Positions 45,788-55,159 of a stretch of 64,000 bases of DNA are shown piece by piece. Both the position numbers and the translations under genes were made by a program. This stretch comes from JACCZX01 sp963824935 (GTDB lineage Bacteria; Pseudomonadota; Gammaproteobacteria; Burkholderiales; Burkholderiaceae_F). The stretch's first letter is position 1, and every line of letters begins with the position of its first letter. The stretch is taken from NCBI GenBank assembly GCA_963824935.1, contig CAWGRF010000027.1:1-64000 (forward strand). Reading direction: 5' to 3'. The notes beneath the pieces were generated by a model. It was not told the origin of the DNA. It worked only from the letters and a program-made list of their open reading frames with translations, and made no database searches.

Positions 45788-46120
45788 GGACCCTATCTCA
45801 TGAGCCCGCATGACCGCGAGCGGGGCCAAGCAGCCGCTTGCGGCTGCTTGCCCTGAGGGGCGTATAAGCCATCGCAGCCGTAGGCCGCGATCGGCGGCGC
45901 AGGGCTAGGCGCCGAGGACGCCGTGTGTTGATACACACCAGGACGAGGCAACAACGCTCTGCGCCGCGCCCACCCCGCTCCCGAAGGGTTGTCACCAAGA
46001 CGGGCGTCTGCGTCGTTGCGCTCCTTGCCAAGGCGTCCAGCCTTGGCGGCGTCGCGACGCCTAGCATCCCAACCCGTCTTGGTGACAACGCGGTTCATGC
46101 GGGCTCATGAGATAGGGTCC
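45788..46120. mobile_element. 333-bp element with 26-bp terminal inverted repeats (MITE-like)
   Basis: The two ends, 45788-45813 and 46095-46120, are perfect 26-bp inverted repeats beginning GGACCCTATCTCATGAGCCC. Inside are a 17-bp inverted repeat (GTTGTCACCAAGACGGG at 45988-46004 against 46073-46089) and hairpins at 45923-45938 and 46027-46047. It has no transposase and no convincing gene, and I see no clear target duplication. It ends immediately before the hybrid kinase ATG, so it supplies that gene's upstream region. It could be a non-autonomous transposon or a structured dispersed repeat. Confidence 0.6.
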
Positions 46121-46200
46121 TGCGGGTCATCATCATGGCGCGATCATAGGCGAGGCGGTCTGGTTCGCACAATCAATGCTCAAGTTGCGGTTGAGCTGCG

Positions 46201-47097
46201 TCAAACGAGACTCGGATAGCGGCTGAGTTCCAATATCGCGCTGCCGTCGCGCTTGACGGCCAGTCTGGCGCGACCCCCGACAGGCAATGTCAATTTGCGC
46301 GGCGAGTGACCGAACGGCAGTCCAGTGAAAACGGGTACTCCCGAGATTTCCCGCAGCCGTTCGATCACCATGTTCAGATCAAAACCGTTGTCATTCGGCA
46401 TCGGAGTAATCGGTGAAAAATCGCCCAACAAGATGGCGGCCTGGCGCTGCAATACGCCGGCATGCGCCAACTGGTAGAACATTCGCTCGAGCTTGTACGC
46501 CGGCTCGTTGACGTCTTCAATAAACAGGATGCCGCCGCGCACACGCGGAAAGTGCGGTGTGCCGAGCAGCGCGACGACCATCGCCAGATTACCGCCCCAG
46601 AGTTGACCGGCAACATCGACGCGCGGTCCTTCCAATTGAAGCTCAATCGCGTATGTCTTCGTATTCAGCACGCCGAAAAAATGCTCGACCGTGAAGGCGT
46701 TCGGTTCAGATGCACCGAAGTCGGCCGCCGATGGGCCCGCGAAGCTGACTCCCCGCCGCGTCAGATAAGCCAGATTCAACGCGGTGAAATCGCTATAGCC
46801 GACCATGATCGGCGCACGAGCCTTGATCGCTGTAAAGTCGATCCGATCGAGCAAACGCGACAGCCCGTAGCCACCGCGCGCACACAACACGATATCGACC
46901 GTGGTGTCAGTTGCGAAGCGTTGCAAATCCCCCAGCCTCTGATCATCGCTGCCGGCAAAGCGCTGTTCACGCGCGAATACGCTCTCTCCCGCTTCGACCT
47001 GCCAGCCGCGCGCTGCCAAAAAGGCGGCTGCGCGATCGACCACCGTCGGATCCGGCAGAAATCCCGCCGGCGCAACGAGGCCGAGCGTCTTACTCAC
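46201..47097 (-). CDS. ldcA: LD-carboxypeptidase (murein tetrapeptide carboxypeptidase)
   Basis: S66-family peptidase of 298 aa for peptidoglycan recycling; it trims the terminal D-Ala from muropeptide tetrapeptides in the cytoplasm. The nucleophile elbow is MVGYSDFTALN, the Glu lies in GILFIEDVNEPAYKLERM, and the His in GLPFGHSPRKLTLPVG. The start overlaps the tadA stop by 8 bp. It is the last gene of the guaB-guaA-DUF2087-tadA-ldcA run. Confidence 0.92.
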   Translation of the reverse strand: MSKTLGLVAPAGFLPDPTVVDRAAAFLAARGWQVEAGESVFAREQRFAGSDDQRLGDLQRFATDTTVDIVLCARGGYGLSRLLDRIDFTAIKARAPIMVGYSDFTALNLAYLTRRGVSFAGPSAADFGASEPNAFTVEHFFGVLNTKTYAIELQLEGPRVDVAGQLWGGNLAMVVALLGTPHFPRVRGGILFIEDVNEPAYKLERMFYQLAHAGVLQRQAAILLGDFSPITPMPNDNGFDLNMVIERLREISGVPVFTGLPFGHSPRKLTLPVGGRARLAVKRDGSAILELSRYPSLV

Positions 47098-47566
47098 CGT
47101 CGTCGGCGTCCGGTGGCAGGCGGCCCTGGCGCTTCAACTCGCGACGTTCGACAAAAAAACTCGACAGCACGCGGCGGCTTTCATCAGCCAGCACGCCGGC
47201 GACAACGGTGGTGTGATGATTGAGTCGTGGTTCGGCGAACAGATCGACGACGCTGCCGCACGCGCCGGTCTTCGGATCCGCCGCACCGTAGATCAACCGC
47301 TTGATGCGCGCGTGCTGCATCGCGCCGGCGCACATTGCGCACGGTTCAAGCGTGACGTAAAGATCGCAGTCGGTCAGTCGATAGTTGCCGAGCAATGCGG
47401 CCGCAGCACGCATCGCTCGAATCTCTGCGTGCGCGGTGGGATCAGCGGTGCCAATCGGTTGATTGAATCCAGTTGCGATGATCTGCCTGTCCTTGACGAT
47501 GACCGCGCCGACGGGTACCTCGGACAACGCCCACGCGTTATGCGCCTGATCGAGCGCGAGGCGCAT
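47090..47566 (-). CDS. tadA: tRNA adenosine(34) deaminase TadA
   Basis: Zinc deaminase of 158 aa that makes inosine at the wobble position of tRNA-Arg. Motifs are MRLALDQAHNAWALSEVPVG, the catalytic TAHAEIRAMRAAA and the zinc pair LEPCAMCAGAMQHAR. The ATG at 47566 fits the family; a longer frame to 47836 lies inside the upstream gene. It is 10 bp after the DUF2087 gene. Confidence 0.93.
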   Translation of the reverse strand: MRLALDQAHNAWALSEVPVGAVIVKDRQIIATGFNQPIGTADPTAHAEIRAMRAAAALLGNYRLTDCDLYVTLEPCAMCAGAMQHARIKRLIYGAADPKTGACGSVVDLFAEPRLNHHTTVVAGVLADESRRVLSSFFVERRELKRQGRLPPDADDGE

Positions 47567-47576
47567 GTAGTTTTCA

Positions 47577-48077
47577 TCAACGCTTGCTTCGCCGGTCGTC
47601 TCTCTGTCGCCGCCCTCGGTGACTTCGATCTGACTCGCCAGCCATGCTTGTCGGCGCGCCTCGCGCTGCACTCTCGTTCGCACTGCGCGCCTGTGCAACA
47701 GTGTCTGCGATGCGGTCGAAATCGAGTGCGACGGCGGCATCGCCAAGCCAGGCGGGCAACGCTCCGCGTCGATAGTCGGTGCCGAAGTCCGATCGCCGCA
47801 AAAAGCCGGCATCCACCATCCAGCGGCGCAACTCAACGTGGTCGGTAGCGACCATCACGCCCGCGGTCGCTAGAAACCGCTTGAGGATTTCGTTTGCTTG
47901 CGGTTCGCTCAACGCGCTGTCAGCCGGAAATGCAAGCGCAGCGCTCGCCAACAACAGCTCCAAGTCGCCGCCGGCTTTCTGCTGCAAGGTCGAAAGGTGA
48001 ACGCCGTGGCGCAAGGCCAGTTGCGCGATGCGCTCAAGCCACCCCGCTGCGTCGATCGTTGCGCTCGTTTCCATCAT
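47577..48077 (-). CDS. DUF2087-domain hypothetical protein
   Basis: Protein of 166 aa. The centre (NEILKRFLATAGVMVATDHV, then LRRWMVDAGFLRRSDFGTDYRR) matches the DUF2087 pattern, a small DNA/RNA-binding-like fold seen at the end of some ArsR-type regulators. The C-terminal 40 residues are low-complexity and basic. No function is known. It lies between guaA and tadA on the same strand. Confidence 0.7.
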   Translation of the reverse strand: MMETSATIDAAGWLERIAQLALRHGVHLSTLQQKAGGDLELLLASAALAFPADSALSEPQANEILKRFLATAGVMVATDHVELRRWMVDAGFLRRSDFGTDYRRGALPAWLGDAAVALDFDRIADTVAQARSANESAARGAPTSMAGESDRSHRGRRQRDDRRSKR

Positions 48078-48130
48078 TAGGCGAGTTTACTCAGTCACCT
48101 TTCTTGATCCGCTTGGCTTACTCCGTTCAA

Positions 48131-49713
48131 TCACTCCCATTCAATGGTCGCCGGCGGCTTGCCACTGATGTCGTACACGACTCGATTGATGCCGCGCACT
48201 TCATTGATGACGCGGTTCGATACGCGGCCGAGCAGTTCGTGCGGAAGCTCGGCCCAGTGCGCCGTCATGAAATCCGATGTCTGCACGGCACGCAGTGCGA
48301 CGGCCCATTCGTACGTGCGCCCGTCGCCCATCACGCCGACGCTTTTGACCGGCAGGAACACCGCGAACGCCTGACTCGTGCGGTCATACCATCCGCTCGA
48401 GCGTAGTTCTTCGATGAAGATCGCGTCTGCTTGACGCAGCAGGTCGGCATACTCGCGCTTGACCTCGCCGAGGATGCGCACGCCGAGCCCCGGGCCGGGA
48501 AACGGATGCCTGAAGACCATTTCGCGCGGTAGCCCCAGTGCAATGCCCAGGTTGCGCACCTCATCCTTGAACAATTCGCGCAGCGGTTCGAGCAATTGCA
48601 GATGCAGTGTTTCGGGCAGGCCACCGACGTTGTGATGACTCTTGATCGTCATCGCCTTCTTGGTCTTTGCGCCAGCCGATTCGATCACGTCGGGATAAAT
48701 CGTCCCCTGCGCGAGCCACTTAACCGCGGGCAGTTTCGCGGCTTCCTCCTGAAACACGTGCACGAATTCGCGGCCGATGATTTTGCGCTTGACTTCCGGA
48801 TCCGTTTCACCCGCGAGTGCGCGCATGAAGCGCTCGCTGGCATCGATGTGTACCAGCTTGATTCCCATGTGTTCGCGAAACGTATCGGCCACCTGCAGGC
48901 CTTCGCCGAGCCGCAGCAAGCCGGTGTCGACGAATACGCACGTCAGTTGATCGCCGATCGCGCGATGAATCAGCGCGGCAGCGACCGACGAATCGACGCC
49001 GCCGCTTAGCCCTAGGATTACTTCGTCGTTGCCCACTTGCGCGCGAATCTTCTCGATCGCTTCGGTCGCATAATCGCCCATGACCCAATCGGGCTTGCAT
49101 CCGCAAATGTCCAGCACAAAGCGACTCAGGATCGCCTGTCCCTGCAACGTGTGCGTGACTTCAGGATGGAACAGCACACCGTAGTAGCCGCGCGCTTCAT
49201 CGGCCATGCCGGCGATCGGACATGAAGGCGTCGATGCCATCAGCTTGAAGCCCGGACGGCAGCTCGACCACCTTGTCGCCGTGACTCATCCAGACCTTGA
49301 GCAATCCATGGCCTTCGGGTGTGCGCTCGTCTTCGATGTCGTTCAGCAGTCGGCTGTGGCCGTGCGCGCGCACTTCGGCGTAGCCGAACTCGCGGGTATG
49401 TCCGCCTTCAACCCTGCCGCCCAGTTGCTGCGCCATCGTCTGCATGCCGTAGCAGATGCCAAGCACCGGCACGCCGAGCTCGAACACAGCAGCCAGGCGC
49501 GCGGTCGGTGGATTCCTCGTAAGCCGACATGTGGCTGCCGGACAGGATGATTCCCTTCGGTGCAAAGTCGCGCACGAATCCATCGCCGACAGTCGCCGGA
49601 TGCAGCTCGCAATACACACCGACTTCGCGTACGCGACGTGCAATCAACTGCGTAACCTGCGAGCCGAAATCGAGAATCAGTATGCGGTCGTGATGCACCA
49701 ACTCGGCACTCAC
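48131..49713 (-). CDS. guaA: GMP synthase (glutamine-hydrolysing), two frameshifts
   Basis: Makes GMP from XMP. The amidotransferase half starts RILILDFGSQVTQLIARRVR and has the catalytic Cys in GICYGMQTMA; its His/Glu lie in VLFHPEVTHT. The synthetase half has the P-loop ILGLSGGVDSSVAAALIHR and ends in the dimer motif KPPATIEWE. Two breaks, near 49494 and 49256, are each repaired by dropping one base and give 526 aa, matching the E. coli enzyme (525). Because the enzyme is normally needed for growth without guanine, sequencing error is more likely than true loss. It lies 2 bp after guaB. Confidence 0.92.
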
Positions 49714-49715
49714 CG

Positions 49716-51185
49716 CTAGTTCTCAATGCGGTAGTTGGGCGCTTCCTTTGTTATTCGCACATCGTGCACGTGCGATTCGCGCATTCCCGCCGCCGTGATT
49801 TCGACAAACTGAGCCCTCGTGCGCATCTCGTCGATCGACCGGCACCCGCAATAGCCCATGCTCGAGCGCAGGCCACCCGTCATCTGGAACATGATGGCGA
49901 GCACGCTACCTTTGTAGGGGACCATGCCTTCGACGCCCTCGGGCACGTATTTGTCGACGTTGGCATCGTTGTCGTTGTCTTGGAAGTAACGCTCGGCCGA
50001 CCCTTCGCTCATCGCACCGAGGCTACCCATGCCGCGATAAGACTTGTAAGAGCGCCCCTGGAACAGGATGACTTCGCCCGGTGCCTCCTCGGTGCCCGCG
50101 AAAATGCCGCCCACCATCACCGAATATGCGCCGGCAGCCAGTGCCTTGGCGACGTCGCCCGAATAACGGATGCCGCCATCGGCTACCAGCGGCACACCCG
50201 CCCCGTCGAGCGCTTTTGCGACGTTGGATACGGCCGTGATCTGCGGCACGCCGACACCTGCGACGATACGTGTGGTGCAAATCGAGCCGGGCCCGATACC
50301 CACCTTGACACCGTCGGCCCCCGCGTCAACCAACGCGCGCGCGCCCTCCGCGGTAGCGACGTTGCCGCCCACCACATCGACCTTGGGAAAGTTTTTCTTG
50401 ACCCAGCGCACACGGTCAAGCACACCCTGATGGTGGCCGTGTGCGGTGTCGACAATCAACACATCGACGCCGGCTCGCACCATCAATTCGGCGCGCTCGT
50501 CGGAATCGGGACCGGTGCTGATGGCACCCCCAACCATCAGCTTGCCCAGATGATCCTTTGCGGCGTTCGGATGCTCGGTCGCCTTGGTGATGTCTTTCAC
50601 GGTGATCAGGCCGCGCAGTTCATCGTCCCCGTTGATGACCAGCACGCGCTCGAGCCGATGCTTGTGCAGCAGCGCTCGTGCTTCCTCGGGTGTCGCGCCT
50701 TCGCGCACAGTCACCAGGCGTGCGCGCGGAGTCATGATGTCGCGGATCGGCGCATCGAGCCGCGTCTCAAAGCGCAGATCGCGGTTGGTCACGATGCCGA
50801 CTACGCGCTTGCCCTCGACCACCGGCAGACCGGAGAACTTGTGCGCTCGTTGAAGCTCGATCGCATCGCGCACCGTCATGTCCTGTGTGATCGTGATCGG
50901 GTCGCGCAGCACACCGGCTTCGTGACGCTTGACCTTCATAACCTCGGCTGCCTGCTCCTTGGGAGTCATGTTTTTGTGAACGATGCCGATACCACCTTCC
51001 TGAGCCAGCGCAATCGCGAGCCGTGCATCGGTGACAGTGTCCATCGCCGCCGAAACGAGCGGGATGTTCAGGGAAATATTGCGGGAGAGGTGGGTGGAAA
51101 GCTGTACGTCCCGGGGAAGGACCGCCGAATAGGCGGGGACGAGCAGCACGTCATCGAAAGTGAGCGCTTTTTGTACCAACCGCAT
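49716..51185 (-). CDS. guaB: IMP dehydrogenase
   Basis: NAD-dependent enzyme of 489 aa converting IMP to XMP, the first step to GMP. It has the N-terminal KALTFDDVLLVPAYSAVLP, a CBS pair between about residues 95 and 205, the catalytic loop IGPGSICTTRIVAGVGVPQ with the Cys nucleophile, and the flap RYFQDNDNDANVDKYVPEG. The ATG at 51185 is favoured, with GAGGAAAA before it. It is co-transcribed with guaA. Confidence 0.97.
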   Translation of the reverse strand: MRLVQKALTFDDVLLVPAYSAVLPRDVQLSTHLSRNISLNIPLVSAAMDTVTDARLAIALAQEGGIGIVHKNMTPKEQAAEVMKVKRHEAGVLRDPITITQDMTVRDAIELQRAHKFSGLPVVEGKRVVGIVTNRDLRFETRLDAPIRDIMTPRARLVTVREGATPEEARALLHKHRLERVLVINGDDELRGLITVKDITKATEHPNAAKDHLGKLMVGGAISTGPDSDERAELMVRAGVDVLIVDTAHGHHQGVLDRVRWVKKNFPKVDVVGGNVATAEGARALVDAGADGVKVGIGPGSICTTRIVAGVGVPQITAVSNVAKALDGAGVPLVADGGIRYSGDVAKALAAGAYSVMVGGIFAGTEEAPGEVILFQGRSYKSYRGMGSLGAMSEGSAERYFQDNDNDANVDKYVPEGVEGMVPYKGSVLAIMFQMTGGLRSSMGYCGCRSIDEMRTRAQFVEITAAGMRESHVHDVRITKEAPNYRIEN

Positions 51186-51336
51186 ACTTTTCCTCAGACG
51201 CAAACACGGATTATACGGGATCGACCGGATGACTTAGCGCGTTGCAATTGGGGGATGTTTGCACCCTGTTTAGTGTCATCACCCGCTTGCCGCGCCTAGT
51301 GAACCGTCGGAAAATCCCAGCTGCTCAGGAGAATTT

Positions 51337-51891
51337 ATGGTCGCTAATTCCAACGTGATTCGTGCCGTGATCAGCGCCGCTATCGTGCTGGCAGGATTCG
51401 CATCCACGCCGAGCGAAGCCCAATGGGCGTGGAAGGACGGCAATGGACGGCTCGTGTACTCAGACCGTCCGCCGCCGTCCGATATCAAGGCCGCCAGTAT
51501 CGTGCGCCAGCCCAATACGCAGACGTTGGCCAACCCGGCGCCGGTCAGCGGCCCGCTGGATGACGCCGGAAAGCCCTCGGACGCGAAGTCCTCCGATACG
51601 AAAGCCACGCCGGCGCCAAATGCACCGAAAACCATCGCCGAACGCGACATGGAGTTTCGCAAGCGTCAGCAGGAACGCGCGGAGAGCGAAAACAAGGCCG
51701 CCGAAGAGCAGACAAGGAGCGCTGCGAAAACGGCCGAATGCGAGCGCGCACGCGGCTACCTGAGGTCGCTGGAAGATGGTGTGCGTATTAAACGCACCGA
51801 CGCTTCGGGAAATGAGGAATATCTCGACGACGCGCAGCGCGCCGCGGAAGTAGAGCGCACACGCAAGGTCATTCAGAGCGTCTGCAACTAG
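51337..51891 (+). CDS. Exported DUF4124-domain protein
   Basis: Protein of 184 aa with a signal peptide (NVIRAVISAAIVLAGFA, cut near SEA) and the small DUF4124 module WAWKDGNGRLVYSDRPPP, common in periplasmic proteins of gammaproteobacteria and betaproteobacteria. A low-complexity middle and a charged coiled coil follow (DMEFRKRQQERAESENKAAE). No enzymatic motif. Its stop overlaps the convergent rnfH stop by 4 bp. Confidence 0.8.
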   Translation: MVANSNVIRAVISAAIVLAGFASTPSEAQWAWKDGNGRLVYSDRPPPSDIKAASIVRQPNTQTLANPAPVSGPLDDAGKPSDAKSSDTKATPAPNAPKTIAERDMEFRKRQQERAESENKAAEEQTRSAAKTAECERARGYLRSLEDGVRIKRTDASGNEEYLDDAQRAAEVERTRKVIQSVCN

Positions 51892-52191
51892 CCCCGCGCG
51901 CGCTGTTTGCGCCGCAGGTCGGCACGGGCGCGCCGCCCTTCCTTAGGATCGATCGTCAGCGGACGATAAATTTCGACGCGGTCGCCGTCGGTAAGCGGCT
52001 GATCCTGTGAGCATCGGCGGCCCCAGATTCCGGCGTCGATCGCCCCTTCAAGTTCCGGCCGGCGCGTGATCGAGCTTCGCAGCGGCGATTGCATCCCTGA
52101 CCAACGCACCCGCCGGCAGCTGCACCACGCTCAAGTCTTCCACGCCGGGCGCGCAGTACGCCACGGTGATCGTCAGAAGATCTGAATCCAT
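51888..52191 (-). CDS. rnfH: RnfH-family ubiquitin-like protein (one frameshift)
   Basis: UPF0125/RnfH protein, about 100 aa after repair. The frame from the ATG at 52191 reads LLTITVAYCAPGVEDLSVVQ. It breaks near 52065 in CACGCGCC and continues RPELEGAIDAGIWGRRC and LTDGDRVEIYRPLTIDPKE. Removing one base joins the parts exactly. The family is often next to smpB, as here, where the two diverge by 52 bp. The function is unclear; the fold resembles ThiS/MoaD. Confidence 0.82.
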
Positions 52192-52243
52192 CTGCGCGCG
52201 AGTGAGATATAAAGCCGGATTCTATTGATCGCAGCAGTTCGCA

Positions 52244-52693
52244 GTGACGATCGTTCAAAACAAGAAGGCGCATCACGATTACTCGATCGAGGAGCGGTAC
52301 GAAGCCGGCATCGCGCTCGAAGGTTGGGAAGTGAAATCGATTCGCGCCAATCATGTTCAGCTGAATGAGGCGTACGTCATCGTGCGCGGTGGCGAGCTGT
52401 ACCTGCTGAATTCGCACATCAGTCCGCTGCCGACCACATCGACGCACGTCAAGGCCGAGCCGACACGCACGCGCAAACTGCTGCTGCATGCAGCCGAAAT
52501 ACGCAAGCTGATCGGCAAAGTGGAACGCGCAGGCTACTCGCTGGTGCCGCTGAACATGCACTACAGCAAGGGCCGCGTAAAGCTCGAAGTCGGCCTAGCA
52601 AAAGGCAAAAGGCAGTTTGAAAAAAGAGCCGCTGAAGCAGATCGCGACTGGAAGAAGGAACAGAATCGGCTGCTGAAGCAACGCAGCCGGTAG
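52244..52693 (+). CDS. smpB: SsrA-binding protein SmpB
   Basis: Protein of 149 aa that delivers tmRNA to stalled ribosomes for trans-translation. It has NKKAHHDYSIEERYEAGI, LEGWEVKSIRANHVQLNEAY, LYLLNSHISP and the basic C-terminal helix RDWKKEQNRLLKQRSR. The start is a GTG at 52244. No tmRNA gene is seen in the window. Confidence 0.96.
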   Translation: MTIVQNKKAHHDYSIEERYEAGIALEGWEVKSIRANHVQLNEAYVIVRGGELYLLNSHISPLPTTSTHVKAEPTRTRKLLLHAAEIRKLIGKVERAGYSLVPLNMHYSKGRVKLEVGLAKGKRQFEKRAAEADRDWKKEQNRLLKQRSR

Positions 52694-52714
52694 CGGCTCT
52701 TTTTCGGCGTAGGC

Positions 52715-52753
52715 TAACTTCGCGCAGCGAAGTTAAGGCGACCGGAGGTCGCC
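52715..52753. terminator. Two adjacent hairpins between convergent genes
   Basis: TAACTTCGC-GCA-GCGAAGTTA (52715-52735) and GGCGACC-GGA-GGTCGCC (52737-52753) lie between smpB and the convergent acetyltransferase. They lack T-runs but are placed as a two-way termination region. Confidence 0.4.
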
Positions 52754-52772
52754 GGCCGGAGCCAAAAGCGTG

Positions 52773-53234
52773 TTAAGCGCGCAGCACCTTCTTCAAAACA
52801 ACCGCGTCGTCGCGCCCCTCGTAATAGCCTCGCAGCAACTCCGTCTGCCGATATCCGTGCTTGTCGTAGAACGCGCGGGCCGCCGCGTTCGTATCTCTCG
52901 CTTCCACCCGAATCGAAGCGATCCCCGCCGTTCGTACGGTGACTTCCAACCAGTCGAGCAGCGCTGAGCCGATGCCACGGCGGCGATACGACCTATGAAC
53001 CGCCATCAGCAGCAAGTGAGCGTCTTCGTCGCGATACTTCATGATCGCAAAGCCGAGCAGCGCCTCGCGTCCGCGCGCCACGATCGTGTTGGTAGCCGCA
53101 TCGCGCACGCTTTTCAGCACGCGCTGCGGTGTCCATGACCAGCTCAATCCGTGCTCGATCGCATCCTTTGACAACGCCGCGATGCTCGGCGCCTCGGCGG
53201 ATCGAGCAAAATCGATTTGGTAGTTCGCGATCAT
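52773..53234 (-). CDS. GNAT-family N-acetyltransferase
   Basis: Protein of 153 aa with the GNAT fold. The acetyl-CoA loop is VHRSYRRRGIGSALLDWLEV, followed by SIRVEARDTNAAARAFYDKHGY, a RimI-like layout. The target is unknown. Its start overlaps the GFA gene stop by 4 bp, so the two are co-translated. Confidence 0.85.
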   Translation of the reverse strand: MIANYQIDFARSAEAPSIAALSKDAIEHGLSWSWTPQRVLKSVRDAATNTIVARGREALLGFAIMKYRDEDAHLLLMAVHRSYRRRGIGSALLDWLEVTVRTAGIASIRVEARDTNAAARAFYDKHGYRQTELLRGYYEGRDDAVVLKKVLRA

Positions 53235-53719
53235 GACCGGGGTTGTTGCCCGGATAGAGCTGCGCGGCGCTCGAGGCTTTCCTGCGGCCAGTGATCGGCG
53301 GACTTGTAGTACTCAGCGACCGCAGGCGTGCCCGGAGGAAGCACGACCCACGGCTGCTTCGATGACGTGAAGATATGGATGTCCGGCGACAGACGATCGG
53401 GCTCGTCGAGTGTGCCAACGCGAACGAAGCGGACCTTGTCGCCGCCTCCCCCGTAGTTGCTCCACACAGCAACGCGGCATTTGGGACAGCGCGCGATCTT
53501 CTGACCCTTGCCGCTTTGGGAAGGCGTATCGACCACGTCGACTTCCCCCTGCAGAAGTTCGACGCGCGTCGATTCGATCAGCGCGTTAAGCGCGAACGAA
53601 GCGCCGGTTTCGCGCTGACACCAGCGGCAATGGCAGCAGTGAACGAACATTGGCTTGCTGGTCATGCGGTAGCGCACCGAGCGACACGTGCAGCCACCGT
53701 CGAAGACCTGCTCGGTCAT
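53231..53719 (-). CDS. GFA/CENP-V family zinc protein (second copy)
   Basis: Protein of 162 aa in the GFA family, with cysteines in FDGGCTCRSVRY, CCHCRWCQRETG and ARCPKCRVAVW. It is only distantly similar to the copy at 10 kb. The function is unproven. It lies between the SPFH gene and the acetyltransferase on the same strand. Confidence 0.85.
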   Translation of the reverse strand: MTEQVFDGGCTCRSVRYRMTSKPMFVHCCHCRWCQRETGASFALNALIESTRVELLQGEVDVVDTPSQSGKGQKIARCPKCRVAVWSNYGGGGDKVRFVRVGTLDEPDRLSPDIHIFTSSKQPWVVLPPGTPAVAEYYKSADHWPQESLERRAALSGQQPRS

Positions 53720-53728
53720 GGCACACGA

Positions 53729-54665
53729 TCACCGCGGCGCCGGTTGCGCTTTCACGACCGTTAACGCCGACGCCACGAGCGTCGAGATGTCCGCCACGTT
53801 CGACGGCACGATCAGCGTGTTGTTGGTTTTCGCCAAACTGCCGAACGCGTCGACGAAGCGATCGGCAACGCGCAGATTGACCGCCTCCAGGCCTCCGGGC
53901 TGGCGAATCGTTTCGGCCACCATCTGAATCGCGCGTGCGGTGGCTTCCGCGACCGCGATGACCGCGCCCGCCTCGCCCTGCGCGATGTTGATTTGCGCGA
54001 ACTTCTCGCCTTCCGAGCGCGCGATTTCGGCTTCGCGCTCGCCGGTGGCGATGTTGATCTGCTCCTGCTTGCGGCCTTCGGACGACGCGATCAGCGCCCG
54101 CTTCTCGCGCTCGGCGGTGATCTGCTGCTGCATCGCGTGCAGGATCGCGTTCGGTGGTGTGATGTCCTTGATCTCGTAGCGCAGCACTTTCACACCCCAG
54201 TTCATCGCCGCCTCGTCGATCGCCGACACCACGCTGTGGTTGATGAACTCTCGCTCCTCGAACGTCTTGTCGAGCTCGAGCTTGCCGATCACCGAACGCA
54301 ATGTCGTCTGCGCCAGCTGCGTAATCGCCAGGATGTAGTTGCTTGCGCCGTACGACGCCCGCTGCGGATCGGTGACCTGGAAAGTACAACACGCCGTCGA
54401 CTTGCAACTGCGTGTTGTCCTTGGTGATGCAGACCTGGCTGGGTGTGTCGAGCGGCACTTCCTTCAGGCTGTGCTTGTACGCAACGCGGTCGATGAACGG
54501 GATGACCGGATTGAGTCCCGGCTGCAGCGTGCCGTGATACTTGCCCAGCCGCTCGACCACCCACGCACTCTGTTGCGGGACAACTTTCAGTGCGGTGATG
54601 GCGAACGTGATCGCAACGATCGCAATGACCAGAAAAATCAGCCACACGCCACTAAATCCGAACAT
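53729..54665 (-). CDS. SPFH/Band-7 membrane protein, QmcA-like (one frameshift)
   Basis: Stomatin-family membrane protein, 311 aa after repair. An N-terminal helix (WLIFLVIAIVAITFAITAL) precedes the SPFH domain (VVPQQSAWVVERLGKYHGTL). The frame breaks near 54381 in TACTTTCCAGG. One base fewer gives YFQVTDPQRASYGASNYILA and then RSVIGKLELDKTFEEREFIN. A long coiled coil follows (REKRALIASSEGRKQEQIN). The family forms membrane microdomains and often accompanies NfeD, here 24 bp upstream. Confidence 0.88.
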
Positions 54666-54689
54666 GAACTCCCCCTTCTTGAAATTGTT

Positions 54690-55121
54690 CTAGCGCGGCT
54701 TGGCCGCAACGATCAATCGATTGGCCTGGATTTCGCGGATGACAAACTCGCCGCCGGCAGGCTGCTCGCCCGGTGCGAGCTCAACGTCCCAGGTGGCGCC
54801 GCGGTAGTTCGCGCGTGCCGTGCGGTTCGGCGCCCATTGCTCGACTCGCAGCGTCTGGCCGACATCCATGTTCTGCACGTGATCACTCGTGGTGCGATCG
54901 CGCAGCCGTCGTCCGAAGCGCGACTGTCTCAGCCACAGTGTTCCACCGACACTGACCACGGCTGCCGTCAAGAGCTGCCAGGTGATCGAAGCGCCAGCCA
55001 AAGCAACGAGACCTGCCGCACCGAATGCGACTGCGATCACCAGCAGATAGAACGTACCGGTCAACAGCTCGGCAACCAGCAGTCCGAAGCCGATCACAAA
55101 CCACCAGACATAGTTGTCCAT
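54690..55121 (-). CDS. NfeD-family membrane protein
   Basis: Protein of 143 aa with three to four helices (WWFVIGFGLLVAELLTGTFY) and a C-terminal OB-fold (GATWDVELAPGEQPAGGEFV). It is the short NfeD form without a protease domain, which operates together with an SPFH protein. It directly precedes the SPFH gene. Confidence 0.9.
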   Translation of the reverse strand: MDNYVWWFVIGFGLLVAELLTGTFYLLVIAVAFGAAGLVALAGASITWQLLTAAVVSVGGTLWLRQSRFGRRLRDRTTSDHVQNMDVGQTLRVEQWAPNRTARANYRGATWDVELAPGEQPAGGEFVIREIQANRLIVAAKPR

Positions 55122-55159
55122 TTAATGGCGCCTCCCCTCGCCGACCCTAGTACCGCTAT

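Noticed and set aside
45793..46098. Hypothetical proteins inside the inverted-repeat element
   Set aside because: Several overlapping frames exist on both strands, as expected in palindromic GC-rich DNA, and none has a ribosome site or family pattern.
48131..49713. Programmed frameshifting in guaA
   Set aside because: Two separate breaks without slippery heptamers, in a gene not known to use recoding, and the same type of break elsewhere in the window point to sequence error.
49764..51299. 511-codon open frame on the plus strand
   Set aside because: It lies entirely antisense to guaB, has no domain pattern (His/Gln/Arg-rich composition), and results from the GC codon bias of the real gene.
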